Positions 1 through 10,413 of a DNA stretch of 64,000 nucleotides are shown here, one piece after another. The translations under genes and the position numbers were made by a program. Position 1 is the stretch's first letter. Each line of letters starts with the position of its first letter. Location of the stretch: NCBI GenBank assembly GCA_949358305.1, contig CASHSZ010000147.1, positions 67,501 to 131,500 of the forward strand, in the 5' to 3' direction. The notes beneath the pieces are model-generated. The model saw nothing but the letters and a program-made list of their open reading frames with translations, made no database searches and had not been told where the DNA came from. This stretch comes from Strigamia acuminata. Taxonomy: Eukaryota; Arthropoda; Chilopoda; Geophilomorpha; Linotaeniidae.

Positions 1-212
1 CCCATCCTCCCGTTGTCTTACGAGAGGATGTTGCTACGCGGAGGTCGTGTAATGTAAACATATTTATTTTCTTTTCAATCAATCATCAAATCAGATCGTC
101 AAACTGGAGAAACGAAACGTCGGCGGAAGCGGGATCCGAACTCGGGACCCACGACTCCGTACAGTAGATCACTCTACCCACTCGGCCGGCCCGGCCAAGC
201 GATAAGACCAGC
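1..212 (-). mobile_element. tRNA-derived SINE, 3' end off the window
   Basis: On the minus strand this reads as a tRNA-like head followed by an unrelated body. The A-box-like stretch (GGCCGAGTGGG, near 185) and the B-box-like stretch (GAGTTCGGATCC, near 137-148) sit about as far apart as in a normal tRNA. The 3' part has the CTCTCGTAAGAC...CGGGAGG motif also present in the SINEs near 15.5 and 38.4 kb. The tRNA acceptor stem cannot be folded, so I read this as a SINE and not a tRNA gene. The 3' tail lies beyond base 1. Confidence 0.6.
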
Positions 213-357
213 TTTTCCGAGCCTTTTCTGCGTTTCGTGTACACACGAATCGACCGAGCGAGACGGACGCGACGGATCTTATCTTATTAAATTTATTTAT
301 TTTTTTCAATTGTTCGTCATTCGAATCGGTCGTGAGACATTTTAATTTCAAATGCGG

Positions 358-412
358 GATTAAATAGTCGCGTTTTATCACCGGCCCGGGTGGCGAGCGG
401 GCGGACGGGGTT
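358..412 (+). mobile_element. possible SINE head fragment
   Basis: A stretch resembling the first 40 bases of the SINE heads (CGGCCCGGGTGGCGAGCGGG), including a damaged A-box, but with no B-box after it. It lies just upstream of the first exon of the 860-2035 gene. It may be a 3'-truncated SINE or a chance match. Confidence 0.3.
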
Positions 413-552
413 ACCAACCGCACGGTGCCGTAGGCCGAGAGCGCGAAGAGAGTCGCCGTGTTTCCAAATTACGTCGCCGAACGTCGCTCTACGCACAGAC
501 GGTCACCGCACGCGACTCGCACCACACTCGAGGACACTCGGACAACCCAAAA

Positions 553-753
553 GTGAGTAATTAGTCGCTTCATTGTCACAGTTGTCAATTAATCGATCGA
601 ACAATCGGTCAATTATCTCCCCAACTACGTGCTTGTCGACGCATGTGCGCGAGCACGGACGCCGGAATTGGTTTCGGTCCGGTATCCATCGCCGCTCGCC
701 CGCTCACTCGCTCACTCGCGTGTTTGGCAGATTTGCAACCCCGACCCTCTCTT

Positions 754-830
<77 letters not shown>

Positions 831-856
831 CATTAAATTCTACTTCTACGTTCCAG
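553..856 (+). other. 5' UTR intron of the 860-2035 gene
   Basis: Good donor GTGAGT at 553 and acceptor TTCCAG ending at 856, three bases before the ATG. It contains a perfect (TTA)n run at about 763-831. The leader exon would end at 552; its 5' end cannot be placed. Confidence 0.5.
763..831. repeat. (TTA)n microsatellite
   Basis: About 20 uninterrupted TTA units inside the leader intron. The open frames across it, poly-Leu or poly-Ile, are artefacts of the repeat. Confidence 0.9.
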
Positions 857-859
857 GCA

Positions 860-1424
860 ATGAGCGGAAACAACGGCGGTGGTATCGACAGCGATGGTGG
901 CGGCAGCGGCAGCGGCAGTGGTAGCGGCAGCGGCAGCGGCAGCGGGAGCGGCAGCGGCAGCGGTAGCGGTAGCGGCAGCGGCAGCGGCAGCGGCAGCAGC
1001 AGCAGCAGCAGCAACAGCAACAACAACAACAACAACGACAACAACGAACACGGCATCGGTGGCGATTCGAGGTGAGAGATTCGACCGACCGGTTTTGTCC
1101 CGTTTGTCTGTTCGGTTCTTTATTTTTTCATTTATTTATTTATTTTATTTTTTTTTTTTTCATGTTTTTGTTTATTTGATCGGTCGATCGATTGGTTCGA
1201 TTCGATTTGTTTGATTGATTGATTGATTGATTGATTTATTTATTTATTTGTTTGTTCATTTATAGTCGAGCCCACGATAGCGCCTCTGTACCGGCACGCT
1301 CCGCGACTGCCGATGCGGCGAGGCCGAGGTAAATTGCTTCGATTCGACGTTTTGTCCAATTTGGTTGATTGATCGGTCGACCGACTTATTTGTTTATTTA
1401 TTTATTTGTTTATTTATTTATTTG

Positions 1425-1455
<31 letters not shown>

Positions 1456-2035
1456 TTTTTAAGACCACTCCGCGGATGGGGGCGCATCACACTGATGGCC
1501 CACCGGCTGGGGTTCCCGGCGCCCGGGCCGAACGGGTCGAGACACCCGACACCGAAGTAAGTCAATTCGATTCGACGTTTTGTCAGATTTGATCGACCGA
1601 TCTATCTATTTATTTATTTATTTATTTATTGATTTATTTATTTATTTATTTATTTATAGCGGGCTCCACGGGCACGCCGCGTTGGTCGCGCGACTTAGGG
1701 CCACTGGGTTGATGAGGCCAAGACTCTCTGCGCCGAGGTAAATCGATTCGACTCGACGTTTTGTCCGATTTGATCGATCGATTTGCTTATTTATTTATTT
1801 AATTTGTTGATTTATTCGTCTATTCGTCCATTTATTTATTTATAGTCGACCCCGTGGACGCGCCGCGCTGATCGCGCGACTCACCGCCGCCGAGCCGACT
1901 GGACCGAGGCTCCCGACGCCGAGGTAGGTAATTCGGCCAAACGTTTCGATTCGCCGGCCCGTCTATCTATCTGTTTATTTAATTTGTGTAATTAATTTGA
2001 TATTTTTTCTCAGGGACCCGCAGCCAGACCCGTAG
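860..2035 (+). CDS. Gly/Ser-rich protein from duplicated phase-2 exons (6 exons, 181 aa)
   Basis: I do not recognise the family. Coding exons are 860-1071, 1266-1328, 1464-1556, 1660-1737, 1846-1923 and 2014-2035 (TAG). All five introns are phase 2 and the frame stays open through every junction, which is the main support. The N-terminus (about residues 8-60) is GSGSGS, then Ser and Asn runs. The rest is Arg/Pro/Ala-rich, and exons 3-5 encode related modules of 26-31 residues (pattern G-[RH]-x-x-L-[IVM]-A-[RH]-[LR]-x-x-x-x-x-x-x-x-R-x-x-[TA]-P). Sequence just after three of the donors is also alike (TTCGATTCGACGTTTTGTC or near), so exon plus intron was copied. AATAAA follows at 2157. No signal peptide or membrane segment is seen. 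The start is the first ATG after a good acceptor. Confidence 0.6.
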
Positions 2036-2156
2036 TCGGGGCCGAACCGGACAATTCTCCCGTTCGTGTTATTTATTTGTTTTTATTTATTTATTTCTTT
2101 TTTAATTTCTTCGTTTCTTTCTTTTGTACATTGTTTTCCGTTCCCCAATTGTAAGC

Positions 2157-2162
2157 AATAAA
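2157..2162 (+). terminator. poly(A) signal of the 860-2035 gene
   Basis: Canonical AATAAA 122 bases after the TAG, preserved in the second copy at 39488-39493. The converging minus-strand gene ends at 2797, so the two 3' UTRs face each other. Confidence 0.55.
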
Positions 2163-2648
2163 AATAATTATCTTTTATCGAACAGTTTGAAGTTTTTTTT
2201 TTTTTTTTACAACCTTGGTTTAAATTTGAATTGGGGGGTGGGAGGTGGGCGCTAGCGGCCAAAACTTCATCGCGGGGGGGGACTGGATGAAAGGGTTCGC
2301 GGCGGAGTGAGTCGCTCAAAGTCATAAAATCGGTGTCGATTTTTACGAGATGTTGGGGGCGGTTGGAAGCCAACCAATGGACGCGCCGACGCCGCCCCGC
2401 TGTTAAATCCCACACGCAGTCGCTCGTGCACGCGCGACACGTGGATAGACGATTGGTCAGGGAGTAATTCGATCCTTTCCTTTCCCTCTACCGACGCCCA
2501 TCGGAATGTCACCGACAGACCCGGCACGGTGGAGACTTTAATAAAAACAAACGAAACGAAGAGAAGCAAAATGAAATGAAACCGGGCAAAGCGTTGCAAA
2601 GTAAAACGAGGTTGTTTAATCATAAACACGAGCACTATAATAATGATG

Positions 2649-2687
<39 letters not shown>

Positions 2688-2796
2688 GCAATAATAGTAA
2701 TAATTAATAATTAGCAACGACGACAAGAATAAGAATAGTGATTAGAATGAAAATAAATATATACATTTATAAAATTATGAGAGAAGAATTCCTCCC

Positions 2797-5031
2797 TTAA
2801 TGGCGCCCTCCATCTCCCTTCTTCTTCTTCTTCTTCTTCTTCTCCTCCTCCTTCTTCTCCTTCTTCCCCCTGTCGCTCGATTTTCCGACCCCCTTCCCCT
2901 TCCACACCTTCCCCCCCTCCACTCGCTTCGGTCCCGCCTCGAAGTCGCCGTCGTCGTCGCGCCCTTCTTCACCGTCTTTTCCGCACCTCTCTCCACCACC
3001 GTCTTCGTGCTCTTCCGCGGGCACGGGCACCTGCAGACCCGGCGCCGAAGATGGCCCCGCGGGCACTGGCGGGACCCCCTCCGCCATAAACGTCAACACG
3101 AGCGGCCGGTGTTCCGGCTGAAAGGAAAAAGGGAAAACGAATAATTAGAACGCGCCGACAACGACACGCGCAGCGGATATACCCACCGGTGATATGTCCC
3201 ACTTGTGCAGCATCTCATCCATCGTCACAACAACGACGTTGTCCGTCTGTGGAACGAAGAAAAAGGAAAAACAAAACAAAACAAAACAAATTAATAAATT
3301 AATTGATCAAAATTAAATTTTACGTAAAAGAGTCGTTTACCTCTCCGATCAAAGACCGAAGTTCGTCGACGACCCATCGCGTGAGCCGAACACTCCCATC
3401 CAAATACACCTTGCCCGACAACGACCCGTCCCAATCGTTGCGGCGGCGTTTCTTTCGCGGCGGCGAATGGGGAGCACCGCGAGCATGCTGGGTGCCGTCG
3501 TCGTCGTCTTCTTCGTCGTCGTCTTCGTCCTCGTCCTCGTCCTCGGTTCGCCTCCCCTCCTCGTCTTCTCTCTCCTCTTCCTCGCGTATCCACGCCGGGG
3601 GGGTGGTCCCGAACCGATGGACATCCAGCCAATGGTCGGCCAGCCCATCGGCGGACGGCGTCGCCGAGCAAAGAGGGCAATGTCCATCCTCGTCTTCGGC
3701 GTGCATCCGTTTCAACGTCTAGAGGAAGACAACAACAACAAGAACAACGTTGACGATAAAATAAAATGAAATAAATAAATAAATAAATAAATAAAGAGAA
3801 AGGAAAAAGAGGAAGAAGATGAAGAAGAAAGCGAACTAGTCGTTCAACTACGGTAGTTCGATATTCACCGAAATCAAAAGACGGGGCTGGCGCGAATACA
3901 GCCGCAGCAACCCTCGGGCGGCCTCGGCCGCGTCGTCCAGGACGGCGTGCCACTTCCGCCAGTGGCGGAAAGCGTCCCGGAAGAAGCTCCCGTACTTCGT
4001 CACTTCTATAGAGAAAATTGGAATTTGAAATAAATAAATAAATAAATAAATAAATAAACAAACAAATAAATGTTTGTTCATTCGTCTCGTTTCTTACTGT
4101 CCGGGCGGAAAGCGCACATGGCGCAGTAGTGGGCCTTATTGCCCTCCTTCTCTGGCGCCTCTTTCCCCGACGACGAGGCGCCCTTCGTCCCCCTTCTTCC
4201 CCCGCCCCCCGTTCGCTCGTTCTCTTCTCTCCCCCTCCGCCGTCGCCGCGTTGACGTGCTCCCCGTCGCCCCCTTCACCATCCGGAGCATCCTCGCCTCC
4301 ATCGCCTCCATCTTCGCTTCCACCGCCGCCCCCACCGCCGCCTTAATCCTCGCTTCCGTCACCGCGTCCGTTGTCGCGGCGGCGGCGGCGGCGTCGGTGC
4401 CACCGGACAGCTCGTTGGCGGCGCCGGTGCCACCGGACGACTTGTCGAGCATCGTCGAGCGAGTTCCTTGTGTCTGGAAGAAGCAAAACGACTGATTAAA
4501 CAGACAATCAAAAACAAACGAGCGAACAAACGGTATACGAGTATCGACAAAAATTACCGCTTTCGCCACTTTCGCGGCCTTGGTCGCGCGACCATCGGAC
4601 AACTTCCGCTTTAGATTCCGAGGCCGCAGGGTGATGTGCAGCGGTGGCAACCGTTTCGGGGGCGGCGGCGGCGGCGTCGGCGTCGGCGATGACGACTGCG
4701 GCGACGAGACCGAAGCTCGCCCGGAAGACGGCAAAGGCGACTTCGGCGACGTCTGTGGCGTCGACGGCGCCGGAACTCGTTCCGGATGCGCCGGTGATGT
4801 GGCGTCTCCGGCGACGGTCTGCGGGTCCGGGGCGGGTTTGCGCGCCCGCTGGATGTCGTTCTCCGACAACCGCTCCACGGGTACGGTGACTCGCCGTAGC
4901 AGCACCTCCGACGAAAGCGGCGCCGTCGCCTCAAACGTCTCCGGCGACGATTGCGGCGAAGACGAAGACGTCGACGCGATTAAGATCGGCGATGGGAATC
5001 TCCCGGGCGTCTACCGAGAAAAGGAGAAAAA

Positions 5032-5067
<36 letters not shown>

Positions 5068-5597
5068 ATGAATAAATAAATAAATAAATAAAGAAACAAA
5101 CAAACAAACAAACAAACAAACAAACAAACAAACAAACAAACAAACAAACAAACAAACAAACAAACAAACAAACAAACAAACAAACAAACAAACAAACAAA
5201 CAAACAAACAAATAAACAAATAAAGTAAATTAAAGTAAAGTAAAGTAAAATAAGGTAAAGTAAAGTAAACTCGTAAATGAGCGAGTGTGTGAGTACGGAC
5301 GATCGAGTTGAGACAAGAGAAAATACCTCTCGCGGCCACTCCAGGCTGTTTGTTTGAGGAAAGAACGCGGGTAAGGAAAAAGAGAAAAAAAAATATAAAA
5401 AAAAAGAAATATGCACAAAGTTGGGTGATGGAAATGCCAAAACGTTACCTTCTTCATCCTTTTCCACGCGCTCCCTCCCGCCCTCGTCTCCCTCTTCACG
5501 GCCTTCTTATCGCCTCTCTTCTCTTTCGTCTTTCTGGCGCCCTTTTTCTCTTCCGTCCCCTTCTCCGTTCTCACCTCTCCCCCCTCATCATTCGGCT

Positions 5598-5632
<35 letters not shown>

Positions 5633-7690
5633 TCCTCATCCTCCTTCTTCTCCTTCTCCGCCATCATCCTCTCTTCCTCCTCTTCTTCCTCTTTCTTCTT
5701 CTTCTCCGCAATCACCCTCTTTTCCTCCACTTCTTCCTCCTTTTTCTTCTTCTCCGCCATCACCCTCTTTTCCTCCTCTTCTTCCTCCTTCTTCTTCTTC
5801 TCTTCCGCCCTCGCCTTCTTTTCCTCCTCTTTTCTCTTCTTCTTCTCCCTTTTCTCCTTCTTCTTCTTCTTCTTCTCCTCCTTCTCCTCCTCCTCTTTCT
5901 TCTTCTTCTCCGCCATCGCCCTCTCTTCCTCCTCTTCTTCCTCTTTCTTCTTCTTCTCCGCCATCGCCCTCTTTTCCTTCTCTTTCGCTAACCACCCACG
6001 CATCCAATCACTCCTCTCGTCGGCTTCACTCTCGCTCAGCTCCTCGTCGGCCTCGTCGTCGCTCTGCCCGTCGTCGGTGTCACTACTGTCATCCTCACTC
6101 TGCTCCTCCTCGGTCTCTCTCGCGTCTCTCTTTTTCCTACAAAAGAGGTGAAATTGTGAGACATTGCGCGCGACCCGCAAAGAACGCGTCAAACTTACAC
6201 CGGCGACGCGCCCGTGGACTCCGCGGACCGCCGCTCGCTCATCGCCCGACCCGCGGGCCGCGACAAACCCGGTGCCAACGCATTCGATGGTTGCTGCTGT
6301 TGTCGTGGCGAATCTGGCTGGATCTGGAAAGGAGCGAAACGAGCGGCGGACTAAGAAAATAAAATAAAACGAGCGTGGGAATGACGATTCTTTCACTCAC
6401 CGGCGCCGTCGACCGCGACTTCGGACCGCGCAGCATCATCATCGCCGCCTCGAACACCCCAAGTCGTCCGGTCTGCGACCCGGCCGTTGTTGTCGCCGTC
6501 GCCTGCGACTCGAGCGACGCCTGGCTATTCAGGGGCAGCGTGGTGTCCTGCGACTCTTCGTCCTCGTCTTCGCCCGGGGACTGAGAAAGCTGCGTCACCC
6601 GCGAGAAAACGAAATAAACGGATCGATAAAATAAAATAATTACGCGATAATTCTTTTACTCACCGTCTCGGGTCCCGCGGGCCGTGGTCGGGGGTCGACC
6701 GTCGACGACGACGAGCCCGGCACGACCTGGAAGAAAACAAACGAACAGACAAATATAAGTAAACGAGCGAATTAAAGAAAAAGGCGGGCGAAAGAAAAGA
6801 AAAGAAGGAGTAACTTATGAAACGAGGCGAAACGAAACAGATCCGAGTTGGTCGGATGCGCTCTAACGCTCGTTCTCGGGCGCTACTTTGACGGCGGACG
6901 GGCAAGCGTCGAGGCCTCGGCTCGATTTTTACCGGACACGAACTTTTTTGTTCGTGCACGTTTCGACCCAAACAAACCAACAACAATTTCACTCACCGTC
7001 GATGGGGATGGCGGCGGTAGTGGCGAATACGTCGGCGATTGCAGTAGCGGCGACGGTAGTGACGATGACAGCGACGACCGACTCGCGGACCGTCGCGTGG
7101 GCAGCGTGACCTGGAAAGAGGCGGACGAGTTAATAAGATGAAATAATCGTGGGACAAATATTTTTTTTTTTTTTTTTAAACCCACCACCCTGTCGGGTCC
7201 TGTCGGACTCGGCACGGGCGCGTTGCCGTCGTCCGGGAAGCGAGGCTGCAACCCTTCGTCGATGGACACGACCTGGAAACGAACGAACAAATAAAAAGAA
7301 AAAGATAAATAAAAATAAAAGGAAAAATAGAAATAAAAATAAAAATAAGTGGAAAAGTAAGATATAAAGTAACGCGTGAAACAAAACGAAACAAATCGAG
7401 GCGATTCTTTCACTCGGCGCTACCTTTGGTTCCTCGGTGGTCGACTCGGACGCCGCCGACGTCGTCCGCTGCAGCCGCGGCATGTCGGGAACCACCGCCT
7501 CGTCGTCGATCGTGGCCTGTAAATAAGCGATCGAATTAATTAAATGAATGGATGAATAGATGGTTTACGGAACGACTCTTTCACTTACGGGTTTCGCCGC
7601 TACAGCCACGGCATCCGTTTCTTCGACCTCGACCTCCGTTCCGATGTTGAGCTCGGTCTCATCGACTATTTTTTCTTCTTCTTTTTCCAT
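2797..7690 (-). CDS. large coiled-coil protein with paired CxxC...HWxxxH zinc fingers (14 exons, about 1,060 aa)
   Basis: Family not recognised. Coding exons, 5' to 3': 7690-7589, 7516-7424, 7272-7189, 7110-6997, 6726-6664, 6589-6401, 6323-6199, 6136-5449, 5010-4558, 4473-4098, 4005-3869, 3718-3341, 3246-3187, 3117-2797 (TAA). All junctions have AG/GT ends and one frame runs through all 3,183 nt. Residues 1-215 are acidic, then Ser/Pro-rich. Exon 8 (about 257-486) is a very charged Lys/Glu coiled coil with AEKKKKEEE repeats. Exon 9 is Pro-rich. Finger 1 is C754-x2-C757-x19-H777-x4-H782, followed by an ARGLLRLYSR helix; finger 2 is C822-x2-C825-x11-H837-x4-H842. The tail is acidic, then Lys-rich. 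Role unknown; nucleic-acid or protein binding is a guess from the fingers. A 19-nt micro-exon near 5330 would break the frame and was left out. The ATG follows an acceptor directly, so a leader exon lies upstream. Confidence 0.7.
5093..5219. repeat. (CAAA)n/(TAAA)n microsatellite in intron
   Basis: About 30 CAAA units next to a (TAAA)n block, in the intron between exons 8 and 9 of the 2797-7690 gene. In the second copy the CAAA run (near 42450-42495) is much shorter, one of the largest intronic differences between the copies. Confidence 0.85.
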
Positions 7691-7914
7691 CTGGTGTCTA
7701 CGCGGGAGAAGAAAAATTAAATAAATAAATAATTAAATAAATAAAACAAACGAACAACGTGAAAATGTGAAAATAAATTGAGTGACAAGCGACGATAAAC
7801 CGGGAACGAGGGATCGAAGATGGGGCGACAGAACACGTCGCGCGAAATCCGCGAGCGGGACACCGAGCCCGCTACCCCGGCCGTTTGCGTCTCGTTATTT
7901 TATTTCATTTTATT

Positions 7915-8008
7915 TTTATTTATTTTTATTAATTAATTAATTAATTAATTAATTAATTAATTGATCAGTTAGTTAATTAAAACTAATTAAAAAGAAAAAA
8001 AAGTTGAA
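7915..8008. repeat. AT-rich (TTAA)n tract
   Basis: ATTAATTAATTAA units and flanking T- and A-rich DNA in the proposed leader intron of the 2797-7690 gene. I see no coding signal in the surrounding 7700-8160. Confidence 0.6.
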
Positions 8009-8168
8009 ATGAAGCTGTTCCCGCGATCAAGTTTTCTCGCCGCCATGAGCGACGCGACCGAAACGCGACCAAACGAATTTGCACGCCGTATTGGCGTACG
8101 CTGTTTCGCGTGTACGGGTGCATACGTGTGGTCGCGATCGTGGTTAATAGACCAATTTGTTTACTCAC

Positions 8169-8285
8169 TCGACAATCGACAGGCAATTGATAAACGTTGT
8201 TGGTGCCAAACAATCGCGCGCTAGGGTGCACCGTGGATAAACAAACCCGTGTGACATCTGGTGACAAGTCCGCGAACAATTTCAT
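8169..8285 (-). promoter_or_regulatory. possible leader exon/promoter region of the 2797-7690 gene
   Basis: On the minus strand a donor GTGAGT lies at 8168-8163 and would pair with the acceptor just before the ATG at 7690. Upstream is TTCGCGGACTTGTCACC followed by AGATGTCAC, resembling the stretch CTCGACACCAGATGTCACGA upstream of the small paralogue at 11554-12071, and more weakly the one upstream of 9187-9686. The shared stretch may be a leader or promoter element. The transcription start is not visible. Confidence 0.35.
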
Positions 8286-8503
8286 TTCATTTCTAACCTA
8301 CAAGTAGGCGGTTTAATCAAACCAACCATCGGTTTATATTTAAAAAAAAACAAAACAAACAAGAGAAAAAAATAAAATAAAATAAAATAAAATAAAATAA
8401 AATAAAAGGAGTCGGCGTCAAAGGAAACCGTGGTAGCGGCGCCAACGGGACGAATCCGATCTATCAATAAGACGGGCGACCCGGCGCTGGCCGAGGAGGC
8501 GCG

Positions 8504-8504
8504 C

Positions 8505-8544
<40 letters not shown>

Positions 8545-8555
8545 GCTTGTCTGTC
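8504..8555. repeat. (TCTG)n microsatellite
   Basis: About 11 TCTG units. The flanks (8290-8760) hold (AAAAT)n at about 8369-8408 and no convincing gene. Confidence 0.85.
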
Positions 8556-8760
8556 TCGTTTCGAAGTTGACGGATATGTTGGTCGATTTCTTTTGTTTTA
8601 TCATCTATTTTGTTGTTCATTCCCTCTCTTACACGGTCGCGCCGAAACGTAACGACACCACCGCCCCTCGTTACGTCGTTCCCGGCAGCCGTCGCTCGCC
8701 CGACGCGCCCTCGCGCGCTCCCGTGTCCCCCGCACGCGCCTAAACGCGGTCACGTCGCAG

Positions 8761-9055
8761 AAGCGCGCCGATCCAGTGCCCTGATCAAAGACGTTTTGTT
8801 TCGATTTTATCGTCGCTGCGTGAGGAGAAGACAAAGACGACGACGACGACGACGACGAAGTTCGGAAAGAGAGTCGAGAGGCTGACGAGGAAGATGCGGG
8901 AGAAGACAAAAGTGGTCGCGTTGAAGTTGAACTTGACGAGGAAGAGGCTCGGGGGCCCGGGGACCGACCTGTACGAGTTGGGAGCGGATGAGTTGGAGAC
9001 GGTGGACGACGAGGACGAGTCGTTTGTTTGTAATAATAACGATGTAATGATGTAA
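8761..9055 (+). CDS. possible terminal exon or small ORF (53 aa from ATG at 8894)
   Basis: Not recognised. One frame is open from about 8745 to the TAA at 9053-9055. If it is a terminal exon, a possible acceptor (ACGTCGCAG) ends at 8760. From ATG 8894 it gives 53 residues beginning MREKTKVVALKLNLTRKRLG and ending in an acidic stretch. Upstream in the same frame is a run of seven Thr codons (ACG repeat) and a basic helix-like segment. The second copy keeps the frame with one Glu-to-Lys change. The composition looks protein-like, but no upstream exon was found. Confidence 0.3.
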
Positions 9056-9186
9056 TAATAATAATAATAACAACAAAAACAACAACAACAACAATTACAA
9101 TGGTTAATGTGGATTTATTTATTTTTTTTTTATTTTATTTATTTTTTTTTTTTATATATTTGAGACAATACAATAAAAGAAAAAGA

Positions 9187-9686
9187 TCAAATTAACGAAA
9201 TCCTGTGCGCCTCCGTCCAATGGCCAATCAGGTTGTCTGGAGAGGGTGTCTCCGCACAAAACGGACAGCGTCTGCCGCGTTGGTGCACCTGCCCCAATAT
9301 CTAAAAGAGGGGGGGGAAGGGAGGAAGAAACGAATTAGTTGGTTGGTTAACTAGACGAAGGAGTTAAATGCTCACCAACGCTAGATGAGCGGGCTCGCGC
9401 GAATACATTCGTAGCAATCCCCGGATGGCCTCGTCCGCACCTTCACGGATGTCGTGTCGCTGTCGCCAGTGGCGGAAGATGTCCATGTAAAAGTAGCCGT
9501 CCGGGTCTGAAATAAATAAGAAAAATAAAAATAAAATAAAATAAAAGAAAATGAAAAAATAAAAAGAAAATGGACGACTAATAAGTAGATAAATAGATGT
9601 TTCTCACCGTTTGGGTGCTCGCCGCACAAAACGCAGTAATACGACCTACCGCCCTCTTCTCTGTGTGGTGCTGGTGCTCCGTTCAT
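9187..9686 (-). CDS. small double CxxC...HWxxxH zinc-finger protein (3 exons, 107 aa)
   Basis: Paralogue of the finger region of the 2797-7690 gene and of the 11554-12071 gene. Exons are 9686-9608, 9506-9376 and 9300-9187 (TGA). The first intron is phase 1 and falls inside finger 1 just after the CxxC; the second is phase 0 between the fingers, the same positions as in its relatives. Finger 1 is C18-x2-C21-x17-H39-x4-H44, followed by IRGLLRMYSREP; finger 2 is C82-x2-C85-x11-H97-x4-H102 (CPFCAETP, then HWTEAHR). Almost the whole protein is the finger pair, without the coiled coil of the large relative. The ATG follows an AAG acceptor-like site, with a leader exon at 9835 and above. Function unknown. 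Confidence 0.65.
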
Positions 9687-9776
9687 CTTTCTTTCTTCCG
9701 TGTGGGAGACGAATAAAGAATTAATTAATTAATTGAAAATAAATTGGAAAGGGAGATCACACAAAGCATCAAACTT

Positions 9777-9780
9777 ACTC

Positions 9781-9834
<54 letters not shown>
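9777..9834. repeat. (TTAC)n microsatellite at the leader-intron donor
   Basis: About 14 units. On the minus strand it reads (GTAA)n, so the donor GTAAG of the leader intron of the 9187-9686 gene is followed by a run of overlapping donor-like motifs. Confidence 0.8.
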
Positions 9835-9835
<1 letters not shown>

Positions 9836-9935
9836 AACGAAGACGATGTGGCGACGGGGACCGGGCGGATGATGAAACGCGCACTTGATCCACGTTGTCG
9901 TGACACTTGATGTCGAGACCGCAAACCATTTCGTC
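9835..9935 (-). promoter_or_regulatory. shared leader exon of the 9187-9686 gene
   Basis: Minus-strand sequence ending TTCGTTA|GTAAG, aligned with the leader of the 11554-12071 gene (ending TCCGTTG|GTAAG). Both include AAATGGTTTGCG and CGACATCAAGTGTCACGA or CGACACCAGATGTCACGA. The two leaders resemble each other in all three frames, so whether they are coding is undecided. They show that the promoter region was duplicated with the gene. Confidence 0.4.
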
Positions 9936-10042
9936 TGGACTACGGAGCGCCCGGAGATGCGCTGTACCGCGCTCGGTACAACGAGGAATTGTACGCGGGC
10001 GCGTGTGTGCAAAACATGCGGTCGATTAGCGACGTTCCCTCC

Positions 10043-10300
10043 GATATGCACTCGCCGAGTGAACGGGGTCGGCATCCCACGCCGAGAGAACCGTGCCGGA
10101 GAAAGAAAGTTGGAGTCGAAGCCAGCAAACGAGACTACCGGGAAACATCACGACCATCGTTGCGAACAACGTTGGCACGACAAAGACTTTAAAAAGACAG
10201 GCACGCTCGGGCACCCGGTGGAAGGCGAATCCTCTCGATGGCGCGTCCCATGCCGAGGGAACCGTGCCGGAGAAAGAAAGTTGGAGTCGAAGCCAGGCGG
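10043..10300. repeat. local direct repeat, possibly a decayed gene
   Basis: The segment with GAACCGTGCCGGAGAAAGAA occurs near 10090 and again near 10260. The piece between (GCGAACAACGTTGGCACGAC and onward, about 10160-10245) is matched in inverted orientation near 10810-10925. No single open frame covers the region, so this is probably scrambled repeat or pseudogene sequence. Confidence 0.4.
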
Positions 10301-10413
10301 CCGAATTCCGCCACCCGGAAGTGCGTTCGTGTCCAGTTGATCGGGGACGGAAAGAAGATCGTGGCTTGCGCGCCCAGAGACGGATGTTTGTTTGAATTTT
10401 AACGAGATGGAAA

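Noticed and set aside
609-1056. Long open frames of poly-Ile, poly-Leu or poly-Ala over the (TTA)n and (GGCAGC)n runs
   Set aside because: They are shadows of the microsatellite and of the real Gly/Ser exon in other frames; no splice or conservation support.
5322-5345. 19-nt micro-exon (CCTGGAGTGGCCGCGAGAG) between exons 8 and 9 of the large gene
   Set aside because: It has AG/GT borders, but including it shifts the frame into a stop; skipping it keeps a long open frame.
7983-8285. 100-codon minus-strand frame upstream of the large gene
   Set aside because: It overlaps the proposed leader exon and AT-rich intron; the donor at 8168 interrupts it and no start context is convincing.
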